Source: Campylobacter sp. MG1
Lineage (GTDB): Bacteria > Campylobacterota > Campylobacteria > Campylobacterales > Campylobacteraceae
NCBI RefSeq assembly: GCF_026616895.1
Contig: NZ_JANYME010000001.1
Coordinates: forward strand, 62,001 to 126,000
Length of the DNA: 64,000 nt
Direction of reading: 5' to 3'
Of this stretch, positions 18,405 through 27,812 are shown piece by piece. A program made the translations under genes and the position numbers. Below the pieces are notes generated by a model, which saw only the letters and a program-made list of their open reading frames with translations, had not been told where the DNA came from and made no database searches. Positions within the stretch are counted from its first letter, which is position 1, and every line of letters begins with the position of its first letter.

Positions 18405-18440
18405 ATAAAAAAGACACCTACTTTTTAGTAAGTGTCCTTA
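18405..18440 (-). terminator. Intrinsic terminator (minus strand)
   Basis: On the minus strand a 10-bp stem GACACTTACT/AGTAGGTGTC (one G-U pair) with loop AAAA is followed by six T. It lies just upstream of the tape-measure fragment and downstream of the next broken gene, so it probably came with the phage or island DNA. Confidence 0.75.
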
Positions 18441-18480
18441 AAACAATTAATAGTTAGTTAGATAAACTGGGATTTAGTAG

Positions 18481-18951
18481 TCAACCTATTATATCAATAA
18501 ATATTTTTCGATAAGTTCTATCAAAACATTTTTTATTTACCTCCAAATCCTCAAGTTTTTTCTATATGTTTTATTTAACTAATTCATAAATTTAAGCTGT
18601 TCCAAACTTACAAAAAGGCATATAATCGCTTCTTTATAAACTTCTTGCTTACAACATGGATAAATAACATATTCTTCATTCTACCCTATTTATCTTACTA
18701 AAAGTCCAACAAGCAAAGCATGAACTGCAGTTACAGTTGGAATAATCACAAAAGGAGCTGCTACAAAATGTTCCATATTTTCTTTGCTTTGAAAACTCCT
18801 TATAAACAATCCATTCCTCATCTTGCTTAGTTTCTTCTAAAAATTCTTTTAAAAATTATTCTTCTGACATATCAAAGCAATCTTTATTTCCGGCAACACT
18901 GGCTTTAAACACTAAATGCTCTAAAACTTTTTTTCTTTCATCTATAATCAT
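18481..18951 (-). pseudogene. Broken gene of unknown family
   Basis: An ATG at 18951 follows a good AAGGAG site and opens MIIDERKKVLEHLVFK, but TAA interrupts at 18856-18858. After a further frameshift near 18797, readable protein continues (MEHFVAAPFVIIPTVTAVHALL, then YVIYPCCKQEVYKEAI) with more stops. The last stretch, LEDLEVNKKCFDRTYRK, is again open and ends in TGA at 18481-18483. Coding character, a ribosome binding site and a sensible end support a former protein of about 155 residues. I do not recognise the family; by position it is likely an immunity-type protein of the same island. Confidence 0.55.
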
Positions 18952-19031
18952 ATTTATATTCTCCTTAATTTAACTCTACTACAATAGGACCTCTTTGATT
19001 AACCCTTTTTCTTTCTTTTCATCAAGTAGGT

Positions 19032-19937
19032 TTATACCTCTCTTTTTTCATTAGAATATAAAATTCTTTGGTAGTCCCAATCTTTAGAATCCATATCCTC
19101 TAGATAAATTCTTTCATGTTCTGGAACAGCCTCATAAGCTTTTCTTAATTTCTCTTTTGTATAGTCACATTGGTAAGACAAATACTGATGATATGCTTCT
19201 TTACATAATTCAAGAGTTGTTTTCTCTCCGCAAACTTTTTTCATCATATCTTCTATCTCTTTAAATTTTTGGCTTTTTTTTACAAAATAGCCAATACTTT
19301 CTATTTTTATCTCCGCAAAATCTTTTATAAAAAATTTATCCTTTACCTCTGTTGTAAGAATATTTTTATCAAACATATCTTTTATTTCTTCTAAAGAAAA
19401 GTATTCTTTTTCTAACATTCCAATTTTTAAAGTTTTGTCCTCGTAAGCTATTAAAGTAGTTAAATAAAATTCTCCTTTAAAATTGTAAAAAATAAAAGTA
19501 TCATTATCATCTAAACGGCTGTATAATTTAGATTTATATTCCATTTTAAATGGATTTGAAGTAATCATCATCAATTCTTTATCATATTCCTTTGGAATTT
19601 TTCTTACTATTGTATTAATTTCTTCTATACAGGGATTTAACTCTTTTATATTTTCTACAATAGATTTATAATAAGTATCTTTATTGTAAGTCCATTTAGC
19701 TGATTTTATAATCTAATCTCCAACTTCAAAAATGGAAAAATTCCTTCCATTTGGAATTTCGCAACATAGCCAATCTCTATCAATTACTTTTTTAATATCA
19801 TGAAACTCAACTTTTTCTCAACAGTTAATTACTCCAACTTCATAAATAGCTACTGTTGTAAAAAAATAATTTCCATTTTTTATAATACCTGGAATGTATC
19901 TTCCTTCAATTCTTTGGAAACGATAAATATTTTTCAT
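19032..19937 (-). pseudogene. Gene with two in-frame stops, possibly DUF7638-type
   Basis: From the ATG at 19937 (MKNIYRFQRIEGRYIPG, behind AGGGGAGGT) to TAA at 19032 the frame is continuous for 302 codons except for TGA at 19818-19820 and TAG at 19713-19715. Both stops sit where related proteins, as I remember them, have tryptophan (GVINC-x-EKVEF and FEVGD-x-IIK), so each looks like TGG mutated to a stop. The 180-codon part after the second stop remains open from 19574, but its apparent start has no ribosome binding site. The family may be DUF7638, common in Fusobacteria-like genomes, but I am not certain. A short readable tail after the gene (KRVNQRGPIVVELN, ending near 18967) may be the remnant of another gene. 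Confidence 0.65.
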
Positions 19938-20046
19938 AATTTCTACCTCCCCTAATCAAATAATTTTATTCACTAAAATAAGCGTACTATTTGATTACAA
20001 GCTCTACATAATCTCCATCTTGCGAAAACATTTTCGCCTGTTTTTA
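19938..20046. other. Short gap with a possible gene remnant
   Basis: On the minus strand an open stretch MFSQDGDYVELVIK ends in TAG at 19987-19989, in the same frame as the SMI1/KNR4 gene but after its two stops. It may be a detached C-terminus. The strong ribosome binding site of the following broken gene is also here. Confidence 0.3.
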
Positions 20047-20589
20047 CTAATCATAATTAAAATTTTCTCTACTTACTAAACCACATATAAATTTCTCAAA
20101 ATTATCGGCTAAATGCGTAATTTCATAATCATTTTCTTGATCAATATTTACTACTTTAGGCTCTCCTTTGATTCCACATTCTCTATAATCTAAAAAAATC
20201 ATATTATGCCCATCGGTAGGAGTATCACAAATTGCTACACCAATATTAGGATATCCCCATTCACTAATCATAAATTGACTACCAAATCTCCCACATAAAG
20301 AACAATCTTTATCTCGCCCAATACCCATAATCCCAGTAATTTCAATATGGTCTTTTGCCCACATTGTAGGTTTATTTGTAGGAAAACAAGTATTAACAGG
20401 AATACCACCATTATGCTGTTTTGAAAGATAAATATAAGAATCAGGCAATTTATAGCCTAATTCTTTCTCTATGCTTTTCATTAGCTCATCTGATGGAATA
20501 TCATTTACATACTCTTCTAAAGCATAATCACTATCATCCCAAAAATTCGTAAAATCAAAATTTGCAAAATAAATATTGCTTTTATTCAT
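20047..20589 (-). CDS. SMI1/KNR4 (SUKH) family protein, probable immunity protein
   Basis: A 180-aa cytoplasmic protein of the SUKH superfamily. The conserved core is clear: SIEKELGYKLPDSYIYLSKQHNGG, then a GIMGIG segment, then SEWGYPNIGVAICDTPTDGHNMIFLDY. Bacterial SUKH proteins usually protect against nuclease or deaminase toxins of contact-dependent and other polymorphic toxin systems. No toxin gene adjoins it, so it would be an orphan immunity protein giving resistance to toxins of competitors. The ATG lies one base after the stop of the TPR gene, so the two are translated from one transcript. The reading frame is intact. Confidence 0.88.
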   Translation of the reverse strand: MNKSNIYFANFDFTNFWDDSDYALEEYVNDIPSDELMKSIEKELGYKLPDSYIYLSKQHNGGIPVNTCFPTNKPTMWAKDHIEITGIMGIGRDKDCSLCGRFGSQFMISEWGYPNIGVAICDTPTDGHNMIFLDYRECGIKGEPKVVNIDQENDYEITHLADNFEKFICGLVSRENFNYD

Positions 20590-20590
20590 T

Positions 20591-20980
20591 TTATTTCTCT
20601 CTTTTTTCTATTGCTTCTTTGCATTCATTAATAACCAATTTTGCGTCTTCATCTTCAGGGTCAAGCTCACTCCATGTTTTAGCATACATTATGGCTTTTT
20701 CTCCTTGATTAAGATATTGATAAGCATAAGCCATTCTCATATTCCAATTAGCTTTTGTTTCTCCTTCTTTGCGGATAGATTCTAAAATATCTATTGCTTC
20801 ATATAAAGCTTTTTTATACTTGTCATAAGAAGGTTGAAATCCATTATCGCCAATAATTGCATAATTTTCAAGTGCTCTAACCAATTCATAATAATAGCGA
20901 TAATTATGAAATTCTTCAAGGACTTCTTGTAATGTCTTAATGCAAAGAGAAAATTGATTTTTATCGTTTAACTTATACAA
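20591..20980 (-). CDS. Small TPR protein
   Basis: A 129-aa protein made of about three TPR-like helical pairs, the last one clear (NMRMAYAYQYLNQGEKAIMYAKTWSELDPEDEDA). The C-terminal 70 residues resemble the TPR part of the 637-aa protein encoded just upstream, suggesting duplication of a module. It lies between that gene (12-nt gap) and the SMI1/KNR4 gene, so the three form an operon. TPR proteins of this type often accompany immunity genes in polymorphic toxin loci. A specific role cannot be given. Confidence 0.7.
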   Translation of the reverse strand: MYKLNDKNQFSLCIKTLQEVLEEFHNYRYYYELVRALENYAIIGDNGFQPSYDKYKKALYEAIDILESIRKEGETKANWNMRMAYAYQYLNQGEKAIMYAKTWSELDPEDEDAKLVINECKEAIEKREK

Positions 20981-20992
20981 ATTTTCATAAAA

Positions 20993-22906
20993 TTATTCAA
21001 TATTATTAGGATTAAATGTAATGCTTTGCTCTACTTGTTTTGTATCTTCATTTTTTAAAGGCACATAAAATGCCTCTTTTCTAAATACATTAAAACAAGC
21101 CCATCTAATATCAGTATTATTAAAAAATTCTTTAGCATTTTTTAAAACATCATCTATATCCCACGCAATAAAATCTACATATCCATAATTTTCGCCTGTA
21201 GCACCGCCGATTAGTGTTATTGAATTTTCGCAATTATTAAGCAAATATTCTTCTAAGCTATCTCTAAAATTAAAAATTTCTTTAACTATATCATCACCTT
21301 GAAAATCACACAAAGGATATGCCAAAAACCCAGCTACACTACCATTTTCATATAGTTTATTTATATAATATTCATCATTTTTTAAATAAGCATTAACTAT
21401 AGGATGACAACAAGTAACTCCGCTCATGATATCTAGCCTAAATTCATCACTATCTTTTATTGCCTCTCCTTTATATCCAAAATAATTTTCAAGTAAATTT
21501 TGTGCATTAACATCTAATTTAAAATCTAATTCTTGTAATTTTTCAGGCAAATTTGTAAGCAAAATAAAATTTTCATCTTTAGGTGTATCTAAAATATCAA
21601 AAGCTTGGATATATTTCATACAAAATAATTCGCCTAAATTTTGGTCAACTAATGCAGCAAGCATCCAATATGCTCTATTGTAATCATCTTTACATAAAGG
21701 TAATAATTTTTCACAATAAATACTTAGGCCAATATATCTACCATCTACATCATCATACCAAGTTTCATTTTCATCTATATCAAGCCAAACTTTTACATCA
21801 TTGCCATCAACTTTTAAATCACTTATGACAATTCCCATATTTTTGTGTGCTTGTCTTCCTAATACAATATTCCAATGTTTAAATATTTCCTTCGGTGTAT
21901 TTTTTGCAAAATAATCTAGCTCAAATAAATTTATCAAATCTCCTTCTGATATGAGAATAAGTTCGTATTTTTCGCCGTTAAATCCCAATTCAAATGAAAT
22001 ATCTTTAAAAGCGATATGAAGTATATCACCACAAAATTCTACTAATTCTTCGCTATTTTCAGATACTTTAGAAGTATCTATAAGATTACGAAGTTTTGCT
22101 TCGTTTTTTAAAAACTCATTCCAAGCATTCTCAACTCTTTTCTTAAAAGTTTTTTCAAATTTAGGCAAAGAAAGCATTGTTAGACAACTTTCAATGTAAT
22201 TTTTACTATCTTCATCATTAGGTTTAATTTCTAAAGCTTTATTAAAATAATTTAAAGCATTTAAAATCTCGTTAAGATAGTAATTTGCAAAACCCATTCT
22301 GTAATTGTAAAAATAATCATCGGCAAAATAAACTTTATGAGGCTTTAATAATTCAATCGCTTTATAAAGCAATTTCTTATCATTATTATTAGCTCCTAAA
22401 TTTGCGTAAGCACGAGCTAGTTCGCTATCAATTTCTGGGATATTTTTTTCTAAAATTTCTAAAATAGTGATTATTTTTTCAAATTCACTTTCTTCATTTA
22501 GCTTTTGACATTGCTCTAAAATATTTAAATTGTTAGCAAGTCTTTCTTTCATAGCAATATTAGCTACTTGCCATTTATTGCTTGACCATATTTCTTTTAA
22601 TTTAGAATTGCTTAAAACAATGCTATCAATAGCTTTTATAGCTTTTTGTATAAGTGAAGAAAAGTTAAGCTTTTTAAGTGTTTTGACCCATTCTAAAAAA
22701 TCTTCATCACATCTATATTGCGTATTGTTAACCACACTATCAATTATTGCCGCTGATACTAAAGCATAATAACATTCATCTAATTCTATATGCTTAGAAT
22801 TAATCACTTTATCAAAATATTTTTCAATATCACCAATAATGTTTTTTGAATTTTTTAAATCATTTAAAGCTTTATAAGCTATATCATTATCAAAAATACT
22901 ATACAT
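20993..22906 (-). CDS. DUF4259-type N-terminal domain plus TPR, large accessory protein
   Basis: A 637-aa protein with intact frame and a strong ribosome binding site (AGGAGGGG, 5 nt before the ATG). Residues 1 to about 95 resemble DUF4259 (FDNDIAYKALNDL and a DECYYALVSAAII helix). Residues about 130-250 contain TPR units, one ending in ALEIKPNDEDS. The remainder (about 270-637) is an acidic domain with EFCGDILHIAFKD and a long C-terminal module that I do not recognise. It is the first gene of the three-gene operon leading to the SMI1/KNR4 gene. DUF4259 and TPR proteins occur in bacterial toxin-immunity neighbourhoods, which fits. There is no signal peptide or membrane segment, so it is probably cytoplasmic. 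Confidence 0.65.
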   Translation of the reverse strand: MYSIFDNDIAYKALNDLKNSKNIIGDIEKYFDKVINSKHIELDECYYALVSAAIIDSVVNNTQYRCDEDFLEWVKTLKKLNFSSLIQKAIKAIDSIVLSNSKLKEIWSSNKWQVANIAMKERLANNLNILEQCQKLNEESEFEKIITILEILEKNIPEIDSELARAYANLGANNNDKKLLYKAIELLKPHKVYFADDYFYNYRMGFANYYLNEILNALNYFNKALEIKPNDEDSKNYIESCLTMLSLPKFEKTFKKRVENAWNEFLKNEAKLRNLIDTSKVSENSEELVEFCGDILHIAFKDISFELGFNGEKYELILISEGDLINLFELDYFAKNTPKEIFKHWNIVLGRQAHKNMGIVISDLKVDGNDVKVWLDIDENETWYDDVDGRYIGLSIYCEKLLPLCKDDYNRAYWMLAALVDQNLGELFCMKYIQAFDILDTPKDENFILLTNLPEKLQELDFKLDVNAQNLLENYFGYKGEAIKDSDEFRLDIMSGVTCCHPIVNAYLKNDEYYINKLYENGSVAGFLAYPLCDFQGDDIVKEIFNFRDSLEEYLLNNCENSITLIGGATGENYGYVDFIAWDIDDVLKNAKEFFNNTDIRWACFNVFRKEAFYVPLKNEDTKQVEQSITFNPNNIE

Positions 22907-23016
22907 TCAACCCCTCCTAATAAATGTTTTTATTATTATAAATTATATATATGGCTAATAAAAATATTTAATTTAGCATATAAAATTTATATTTGTAAAA
23001 TCAATAAATTTATTTT

Positions 23017-23490
23017 TTAGCTTTCCCAATCTATACTCTTTACTTCTAGATTATTATTTAATTTAACGCATAAAATTTCATCACTTTCATCAGGATTAAT
23101 CATAAAATCAACATTAATAAAATCTTCTCCAATCCATAAAGCGATAGAATTTACTTGCATTTTTTCTACAAATTCTGATATATCATTAGGCACTTTAAGT
23201 CCTGCATCTTTATGAAAAACTATATATTCATTATCTTTTTTTAAATATTCTTTGAGTACAAGTCTTAAATTTTTATCATGCAAGTCATAATTTTTTAAAA
23301 AATTAGAAAAAATATCTAAAATTTCATTTGTAATTTCATAGTTTTTATCATACCAAAGCGTTACTATAATTCCCTTATATTCCTCTTCCCAAAGAACACT
23401 AATTCCATCACCAAAAATATCTCCTAAACCATTGTCTAAATCTTTTTGTGTATCAATTACTCCAAAAAATTCGTGATTAAATTTGCTCAT
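23017..23490 (-). CDS. DUF2004-like protein, probable immunity-type
   Basis: A 157-aa cytoplasmic protein with an AAGGAG ribosome binding site. The layout matches DUF2004: an opening HEFFGVIDT, a central pair of strands (EEEYKGIIVTLWYDKN), a helix-rich middle, and a closing IALWIGEDFINVDFMINPDESDEILCVKLNNNLEV. Families of this fold occur frequently as immunity-type proteins beside SUKH genes. It stands alone with about 110 bp to the next gene. The function is inferred from neighbourhood only. Confidence 0.6.
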   Translation of the reverse strand: MSKFNHEFFGVIDTQKDLDNGLGDIFGDGISVLWEEEYKGIIVTLWYDKNYEITNEILDIFSNFLKNYDLHDKNLRLVLKEYLKKDNEYIVFHKDAGLKVPNDISEFVEKMQVNSIALWIGEDFINVDFMINPDESDEILCVKLNNNLEVKSIDWES

Positions 23491-23559
23491 AATTACTTCT
23501 CCTTTATGTAATTTTTAAAATAAATTATTATAAACATTATAAAATTATAAAACAAATAT

Positions 23560-24684
23560 TTAGAAATTATGTCTAATACAATCTATCATAAAACAAGAAT
23601 ATTCAGGATATAAGGGTAATTTAATTTCAGGTTTTAAAATGCCATTTTTTATATTCTCTATTATTTCATCAAATTCTTTTGACTCCTTTTTACAATCATC
23701 AATAAATTCTTGTTTTTCTTCTTCGCTTTCATAATCTTCATCAATAATTGCTTCTTTTATAGAGTTTTTAAAATATTCTTTGTATTGTTTTTCAAATTTA
23801 AAAAATAACTCTTTTTTATTTTTTATCCATAGAGCATAAAAATAATGCCTCCAATCGGCTATATAATATTTTAAAATATCATCTTCACTCCAGTAATTTA
23901 AATATTCATCAAGTTCGTTAAGTACATAATATACATTATAAATTTCATATTCTGATATATTATCAGTTTCTAGATGATAGTTATCATCTATGTCGCTTTT
24001 TACTTGTTGTAAATAAAATTTTGATTTTTCTTTATTTTTTAAATATGCTTCACAATAAGAAATGCAAAGCATAATTCTCATTCTATTAGGATATTGTTTT
24101 AATAAATTTATAAATATTTCTTTGGCTTTTTCATATTCATTAAGCTCATATAAACATACCGCATAATTAAAATTATTTTCGTAATTTTCACTCATATTTT
24201 TCGCTATTTCAAAATATTTCTTGCTTAACGATAAAATTTTATTATCTTGATAAATTTCATATTCACTAAAATAATATAGTCCAAGTCCTTTATATGTTTG
24301 TGAAAAATTAGATTTTAAATTAAAAGCCTTTTTTAAATATTTTAATGTAAGAGTAGAATAATCAGCATAAAAAGCCATATTTGTATAAATTCTTGCTTTT
24401 TGTGTATTATTAAAAATATTTTCAAATTTATTTAAAAAATCATTTAATAATTTTATACAATCATCTTTATTTTCTCTAAGCTCTAATTTTACAGAAGCAA
24501 GCGTGCATACAATATCAATACTATTAGAAAATTCGGTTTGTTCTTTTAATAAATAATTTTGCATTCTTTGAAGAAATTCTTTTGATTTTTCATAATCTCT
24601 TAAAAAACTATCCACATATTTATTTTCGTATTCGTTTTTTATTTGCTGCCAATAGGTTTTAATTTCATCTAGCATTTTTGCCAT
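23560..24684 (-). CDS. TPR-rich protein of unknown function
   Basis: A 374-aa soluble protein almost wholly of helical repeats: TPR-like units run from about residue 70 to 240 (for example NFNYAVCLYELNEYEKAKEIFINLL), followed by a Trp/Tyr-rich region (YYIADWRHYFYALWIKNKK) and an acidic coiled region (YESEEEKQEFIDDCKKESKEF is the start). No signal peptide is present. The ribosome binding site is weak, and a second ATG three codons downstream is an alternative start. It closes the accessory island next to guaA. Similar TPR proteins accompany SUKH genes; no specific role can be assigned. Confidence 0.6.
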   Translation of the reverse strand: MAKMLDEIKTYWQQIKNEYENKYVDSFLRDYEKSKEFLQRMQNYLLKEQTEFSNSIDIVCTLASVKLELRENKDDCIKLLNDFLNKFENIFNNTQKARIYTNMAFYADYSTLTLKYLKKAFNLKSNFSQTYKGLGLYYFSEYEIYQDNKILSLSKKYFEIAKNMSENYENNFNYAVCLYELNEYEKAKEIFINLLKQYPNRMRIMLCISYCEAYLKNKEKSKFYLQQVKSDIDDNYHLETDNISEYEIYNVYYVLNELDEYLNYWSEDDILKYYIADWRHYFYALWIKNKKELFFKFEKQYKEYFKNSIKEAIIDEDYESEEEKQEFIDDCKKESKEFDEIIENIKNGILKPEIKLPLYPEYSCFMIDCIRHNF

Positions 24685-24736
24685 TTTTATTTTTATTAGT
24701 TAGATTTTTTATTTAAAAAATAATATACATAAAAAG

Positions 24737-24764
24737 CTAGAAAACCACCAAAATGATGGTTTTC
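24737..24764 (-). terminator. Intrinsic terminator of nhaD-guaA
   Basis: Minus-strand stem AGAAAACCA/TGGTTTTCT about 10 nt after the guaA stop, followed by AGC and five T. Confidence 0.75.
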
Positions 24765-24773
24765 TAATAAAAA

Positions 24774-26309
24774 TTATTCCCATTCTATAGTTGCAGGTGG
24801 CTTACTAGAAATATCATAAACTACTCTATTAATTCCATTAACTTCGTTTATAATTCTTCTACTTACATTCTCTAATAATTCATAAGGTAAATGAGAAAAT
24901 GTAGCTGTCATACCATCACTTGCATCAACTGCTCTTAAAGCTATCGCGTTATCATAGGTTCTATTATCACCCATTACTCCAACGCTTCTTACATTTAACA
25001 ATACGCAAAATGCTTGCCAAGTTTTATCATAATAACCATTTGCTTTAAGCTCTTGAATGAAAATATCATCAGCTTCTTTTAAGATATTTAGGCTTTCTTC
25101 ATTTACTTCACCCATAATTCTAATTGCAAGTCCTGGACCTGGGAAAGGATGGCGATATACTAAGTCTTTAGTAAGACCTAATTCAAGTCCAAGCAATCTT
25201 ACTTCGTCTTTAAATATTTCTTTTAAAGGTTCAACTAATTTTAAATTCATCTTTTCAGGTAAGCCACCTACATTGTGATGGCTCTTAATTGTTTTCGAGC
25301 TACCTACAACGCTACTTTCAATAATATCAGTATATAAAGTGCCTTGAGCTAAAAATTCAACACCTTCTTGTTTTTTTGCAAAATATTCAAATATTTCAAT
25401 AAAGGTATTTCCGATAATTTTACGCTTAGTTTCTGGGTCTGTTACACCTTTTAATTTCTTTAAGAAAATTTCTCTTGCATCAATTGTATTTAATTCTATT
25501 CCGAATTTTAATTTAAGCATACTTTCTACTTGCTCTTTTTCATTTTTTCTAAGCAATCCAGTATCAACAAAAACTAAAATAGTTTGTTCTTTAATAGCAC
25601 TAGCAAGCAATGCAGCCACAACGCTACTATCTACACCACCACTAATTGCACAAAGAACCTTTTTATCTCCAACTTGCTCTTTAATTTTTTCAATTTGTGT
25701 CTTAGCAAATGAGCCCATATTCCAAATACTTTCGCAATTACAAGCGTATTTTGCGAAATTTTTAAGAATACTTTTACCGAATTCACTGTGTTGCACTTCA
25801 GGATGAAATTGTAAAGCGTACATTTTTCTTTCTTCATTTGCAAATGCACAAAATGGGCTATTTTCGCTAGTAGCAACAACTTTAAAACCATCAGGTAAAT
25901 TTTCAACCTTATCAGAATGACTCATCCATACTATTTGTGATTTTGGTAAATTATTAAATAAGCAACTATCGCTTTTTATGTCAATTCTAGCTTTTCCATA
26001 TTCTTTATGACCTGCAGGTGCAACAACTGCTCCAAAATGATGAGCCATTAATTGCATTCCATAACAAATTCCTAAAATCGGTAATCCTAAATTAAAAATT
26101 TCTTTATCACAAAAATAAGCATCATTTGCATAAACACTAGCAGGACCACCACTTAAAATAATTCCTTTAGGTTCATAACTTTTTATTTCATTTACACTCA
26201 CATTAAATGGTAAAATAAGCGTATAAACCCCCTGCTCTCTTAGCCTTCTAGCAATTAGTTGGGTGTATTGCGACCCAAAATCAAGCACTAAAATATCTGC
26301 CTTTTCCAT
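24774..26309 (-). CDS. guaA: GMP synthase (glutamine-hydrolysing)
   Basis: Converts XMP to GMP with ATP and glutamine in the cytoplasm. The N-terminal class I amidotransferase domain shows Cys in GICYGMQLM and the His-Glu pair in QFHPEVQHS. The ATP pyrophosphatase domain has the P-loop SGGVDSSV, and the C-terminal dimerisation part ends PPATIEWE, standard for GuaA. I place the start at the ATG at 26309, because the TTG three bases upstream would lie too close to the AAGGA site. It follows nhaD by 12 nt and shares its transcript. The 511-aa length is normal. Its product draws on xanthosine phosphate, so it links nucleotide synthesis to purine salvage. Confidence 0.97.
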   Translation of the reverse strand: MEKADILVLDFGSQYTQLIARRLREQGVYTLILPFNVSVNEIKSYEPKGIILSGGPASVYANDAYFCDKEIFNLGLPILGICYGMQLMAHHFGAVVAPAGHKEYGKARIDIKSDSCLFNNLPKSQIVWMSHSDKVENLPDGFKVVATSENSPFCAFANEERKMYALQFHPEVQHSEFGKSILKNFAKYACNCESIWNMGSFAKTQIEKIKEQVGDKKVLCAISGGVDSSVVAALLASAIKEQTILVFVDTGLLRKNEKEQVESMLKLKFGIELNTIDAREIFLKKLKGVTDPETKRKIIGNTFIEIFEYFAKKQEGVEFLAQGTLYTDIIESSVVGSSKTIKSHHNVGGLPEKMNLKLVEPLKEIFKDEVRLLGLELGLTKDLVYRHPFPGPGLAIRIMGEVNEESLNILKEADDIFIQELKANGYYDKTWQAFCVLLNVRSVGVMGDNRTYDNAIALRAVDASDGMTATFSHLPYELLENVSRRIINEVNGINRVVYDISSKPPATIEWE

Positions 26310-26321
26310 CAAATTCCTTTC

Positions 26322-27617
26322 CTAATATAAATCAAAATATTCAAATTGTAACCACCAAATGATAACACTTAGAACATAACCTAATAAAACAGTCCAAGCA
26401 TATTTCATATGAGAGCCAAAGGTATAAATTCCACGCATTTTACCCATTACTCCAACCCCAGCAGCAGAACCAAAACTAATTAATGAACCCCCTATTCCAG
26501 CTGTTAGAGTTACTAAAAGCCAATCATCTATATTCATATTTGGATTTGCTTTTAAAACCGCACTCATAACAGGCACATTATCTACAATAGCACTTAAAAG
26601 CCCTACTCCGATATTTGTAGTAGTAACTCCAGCAAAATCATATAATCTTGAAGCATAAGCTAGCCAACCTGCAAAATGAAGTGCTCCAACAGCGGCTAAA
26701 ATACCAAAGAAAAATAACAATGTATCCATTTCAATTTTTGTCATATAATGAAAAATATTTATATCTTTTTTACCACGAGCGACATTAAATCTATAAGTAT
26801 AAAGACTTAAAAGTGATAAACCAAACATCATTCCCCACATAGCAGGTAAACCAAATAATGAGTGCATTAAAACTGCACTAAAAATCGTTAAAGCACCCAA
26901 TAAAATAATGATTTTTCCACCATCTTTTATTCTTTCCTCACTCATTTTACTTGAATCAAAATTAGGTTTTACATTTGGAACGAATTTGCTTAATAAAAAC
27001 GCAGTAAGCCACCAACCAAGGAAACTAGCAGGAAATAATGCGAAAAAGTCTATAAAAGGACTTTTACCAGCAGTCCAAACCATAAGAGTTGTAATATCTC
27101 CAAAAGGACTCCAAGCTCCACCTGCATTTGCAGCTACAACTATATTTATAGCACCAGGAACTAAAAATTCCTTTTTTTGATTGTCAATTGTAAGTAAAAC
27201 GGTTGAAAGAATTAAAGCTGTAGTTAAATTATCAGCAACAGGAGATATGAAAAATGCTAAAAGCCCAGTTAGCCAAAATAACTTTCTATAAGTATATCCC
27301 TTTGTTACAAGCTTATATTTTAAGGTATTAAAAACATTACGCTCAATTAAAGCTTCAATATAAGTCATAGCAACCATTAAGAAAAACACTATTTCAGCAA
27401 TCTCTTCTATTAAATGCTTAACCTCTTCTTCTAAGTGTGTGGTATTGTGATTATTTAAAACTAAATAAATACCCAAAATTATAAACATTAAAGTCCCAAT
27501 AAATATTGCTGGTTTTGTTTTATTTATATGATATTTATCCTCAGCTGCAATAAAATAGTAACCGATGATAAATACCACTAGGCATAAAATACCAGCCCAT
27601 GTAAATGCTATATCCAT
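26322..27617 (-). CDS. nhaD: Na+/H+ antiporter NhaD
   Basis: A 431-aa inner-membrane sodium/proton antiporter with about 11-13 hydrophobic segments. Family-specific stretches include SPVADNLTTALILSTV, NAGGAWSPFGDITTLMVW and DNVPVMSAVLKANPN, which carry the polar residues of the ion path in the IT superfamily. The ATG follows AAAGGAG. It is the first gene of the nhaD-guaA pair and is transcribed divergently from the uvrC region, apart from the small lipoprotein gene just upstream on the same strand. Confidence 0.92.
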   Translation of the reverse strand: MDIAFTWAGILCLVVFIIGYYFIAAEDKYHINKTKPAIFIGTLMFIILGIYLVLNNHNTTHLEEEVKHLIEEIAEIVFFLMVAMTYIEALIERNVFNTLKYKLVTKGYTYRKLFWLTGLLAFFISPVADNLTTALILSTVLLTIDNQKKEFLVPGAINIVVAANAGGAWSPFGDITTLMVWTAGKSPFIDFFALFPASFLGWWLTAFLLSKFVPNVKPNFDSSKMSEERIKDGGKIIILLGALTIFSAVLMHSLFGLPAMWGMMFGLSLLSLYTYRFNVARGKKDINIFHYMTKIEMDTLLFFFGILAAVGALHFAGWLAYASRLYDFAGVTTTNIGVGLLSAIVDNVPVMSAVLKANPNMNIDDWLLVTLTAGIGGSLISFGSAAGVGVMGKMRGIYTFGSHMKYAWTVLLGYVLSVIIWWLQFEYFDLY

Positions 27618-27647
27618 AGCTTCTCCTTTGAAAAATAGTTTTTTATT

Positions 27648-27812
27648 TTATTTAAAATTAATAAAAGGTAGTTCTTTCATTTGCTTATCGTTGTTATCAT
27701 AGTACACTGGGTCAGTTTTAAAACCGCAAGCAGTAAAAACTAGGGAAAAGAGTAAAAACAAATAATGGAATTTAAAAAAAGTAAAGATATTATTGAAATT
27801 CTTTCTTCTCAT
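27648..27812 (-). CDS. Small lipoprotein, 54 aa, LptM-like
   Basis: An ATG at 27812, 8 nt after AAAAGG, opens a 54-aa frame ending in TAA 27648-27650. It has a basic start (MRRKNF), a hydrophobic stretch and a good lipobox (VFTAC), then CGFKTDPVYY. The pattern CGxKxxPxY after the lipidated Cys recalls the short LptM/YifL-type lipoproteins that help assemble the LPS transporter; this is a resemblance only. The first 48 nt overlap the start of the divergent gene at 27765. If translation instead began at the TTG at 27761 there would be no overlap, but that codon has no ribosome binding site. nhaD begins 30 nt downstream, so they may be cotranscribed. Confidence 0.6.
   Translation of the reverse strand: MRRKNFNNIFTFFKFHYLFLLFSLVFTACGFKTDPVYYDNNDKQMKELPFINFK

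Noticed and set aside
19818-19820. TGA as a selenocysteine codon, given the selenium-linked cluster nearby
   Set aside because: The same gene also has TAG, no stem-loop suited to recoding is evident, the expected residue is Trp, and the selenium of the Mo hydroxylases is a labile cofactor, not selenocysteine.
21583-21828. 81-codon plus-strand frame
   Set aside because: Antisense to the intact 637-aa gene; no ribosome binding site, and an unlikely His/Tyr-rich composition.
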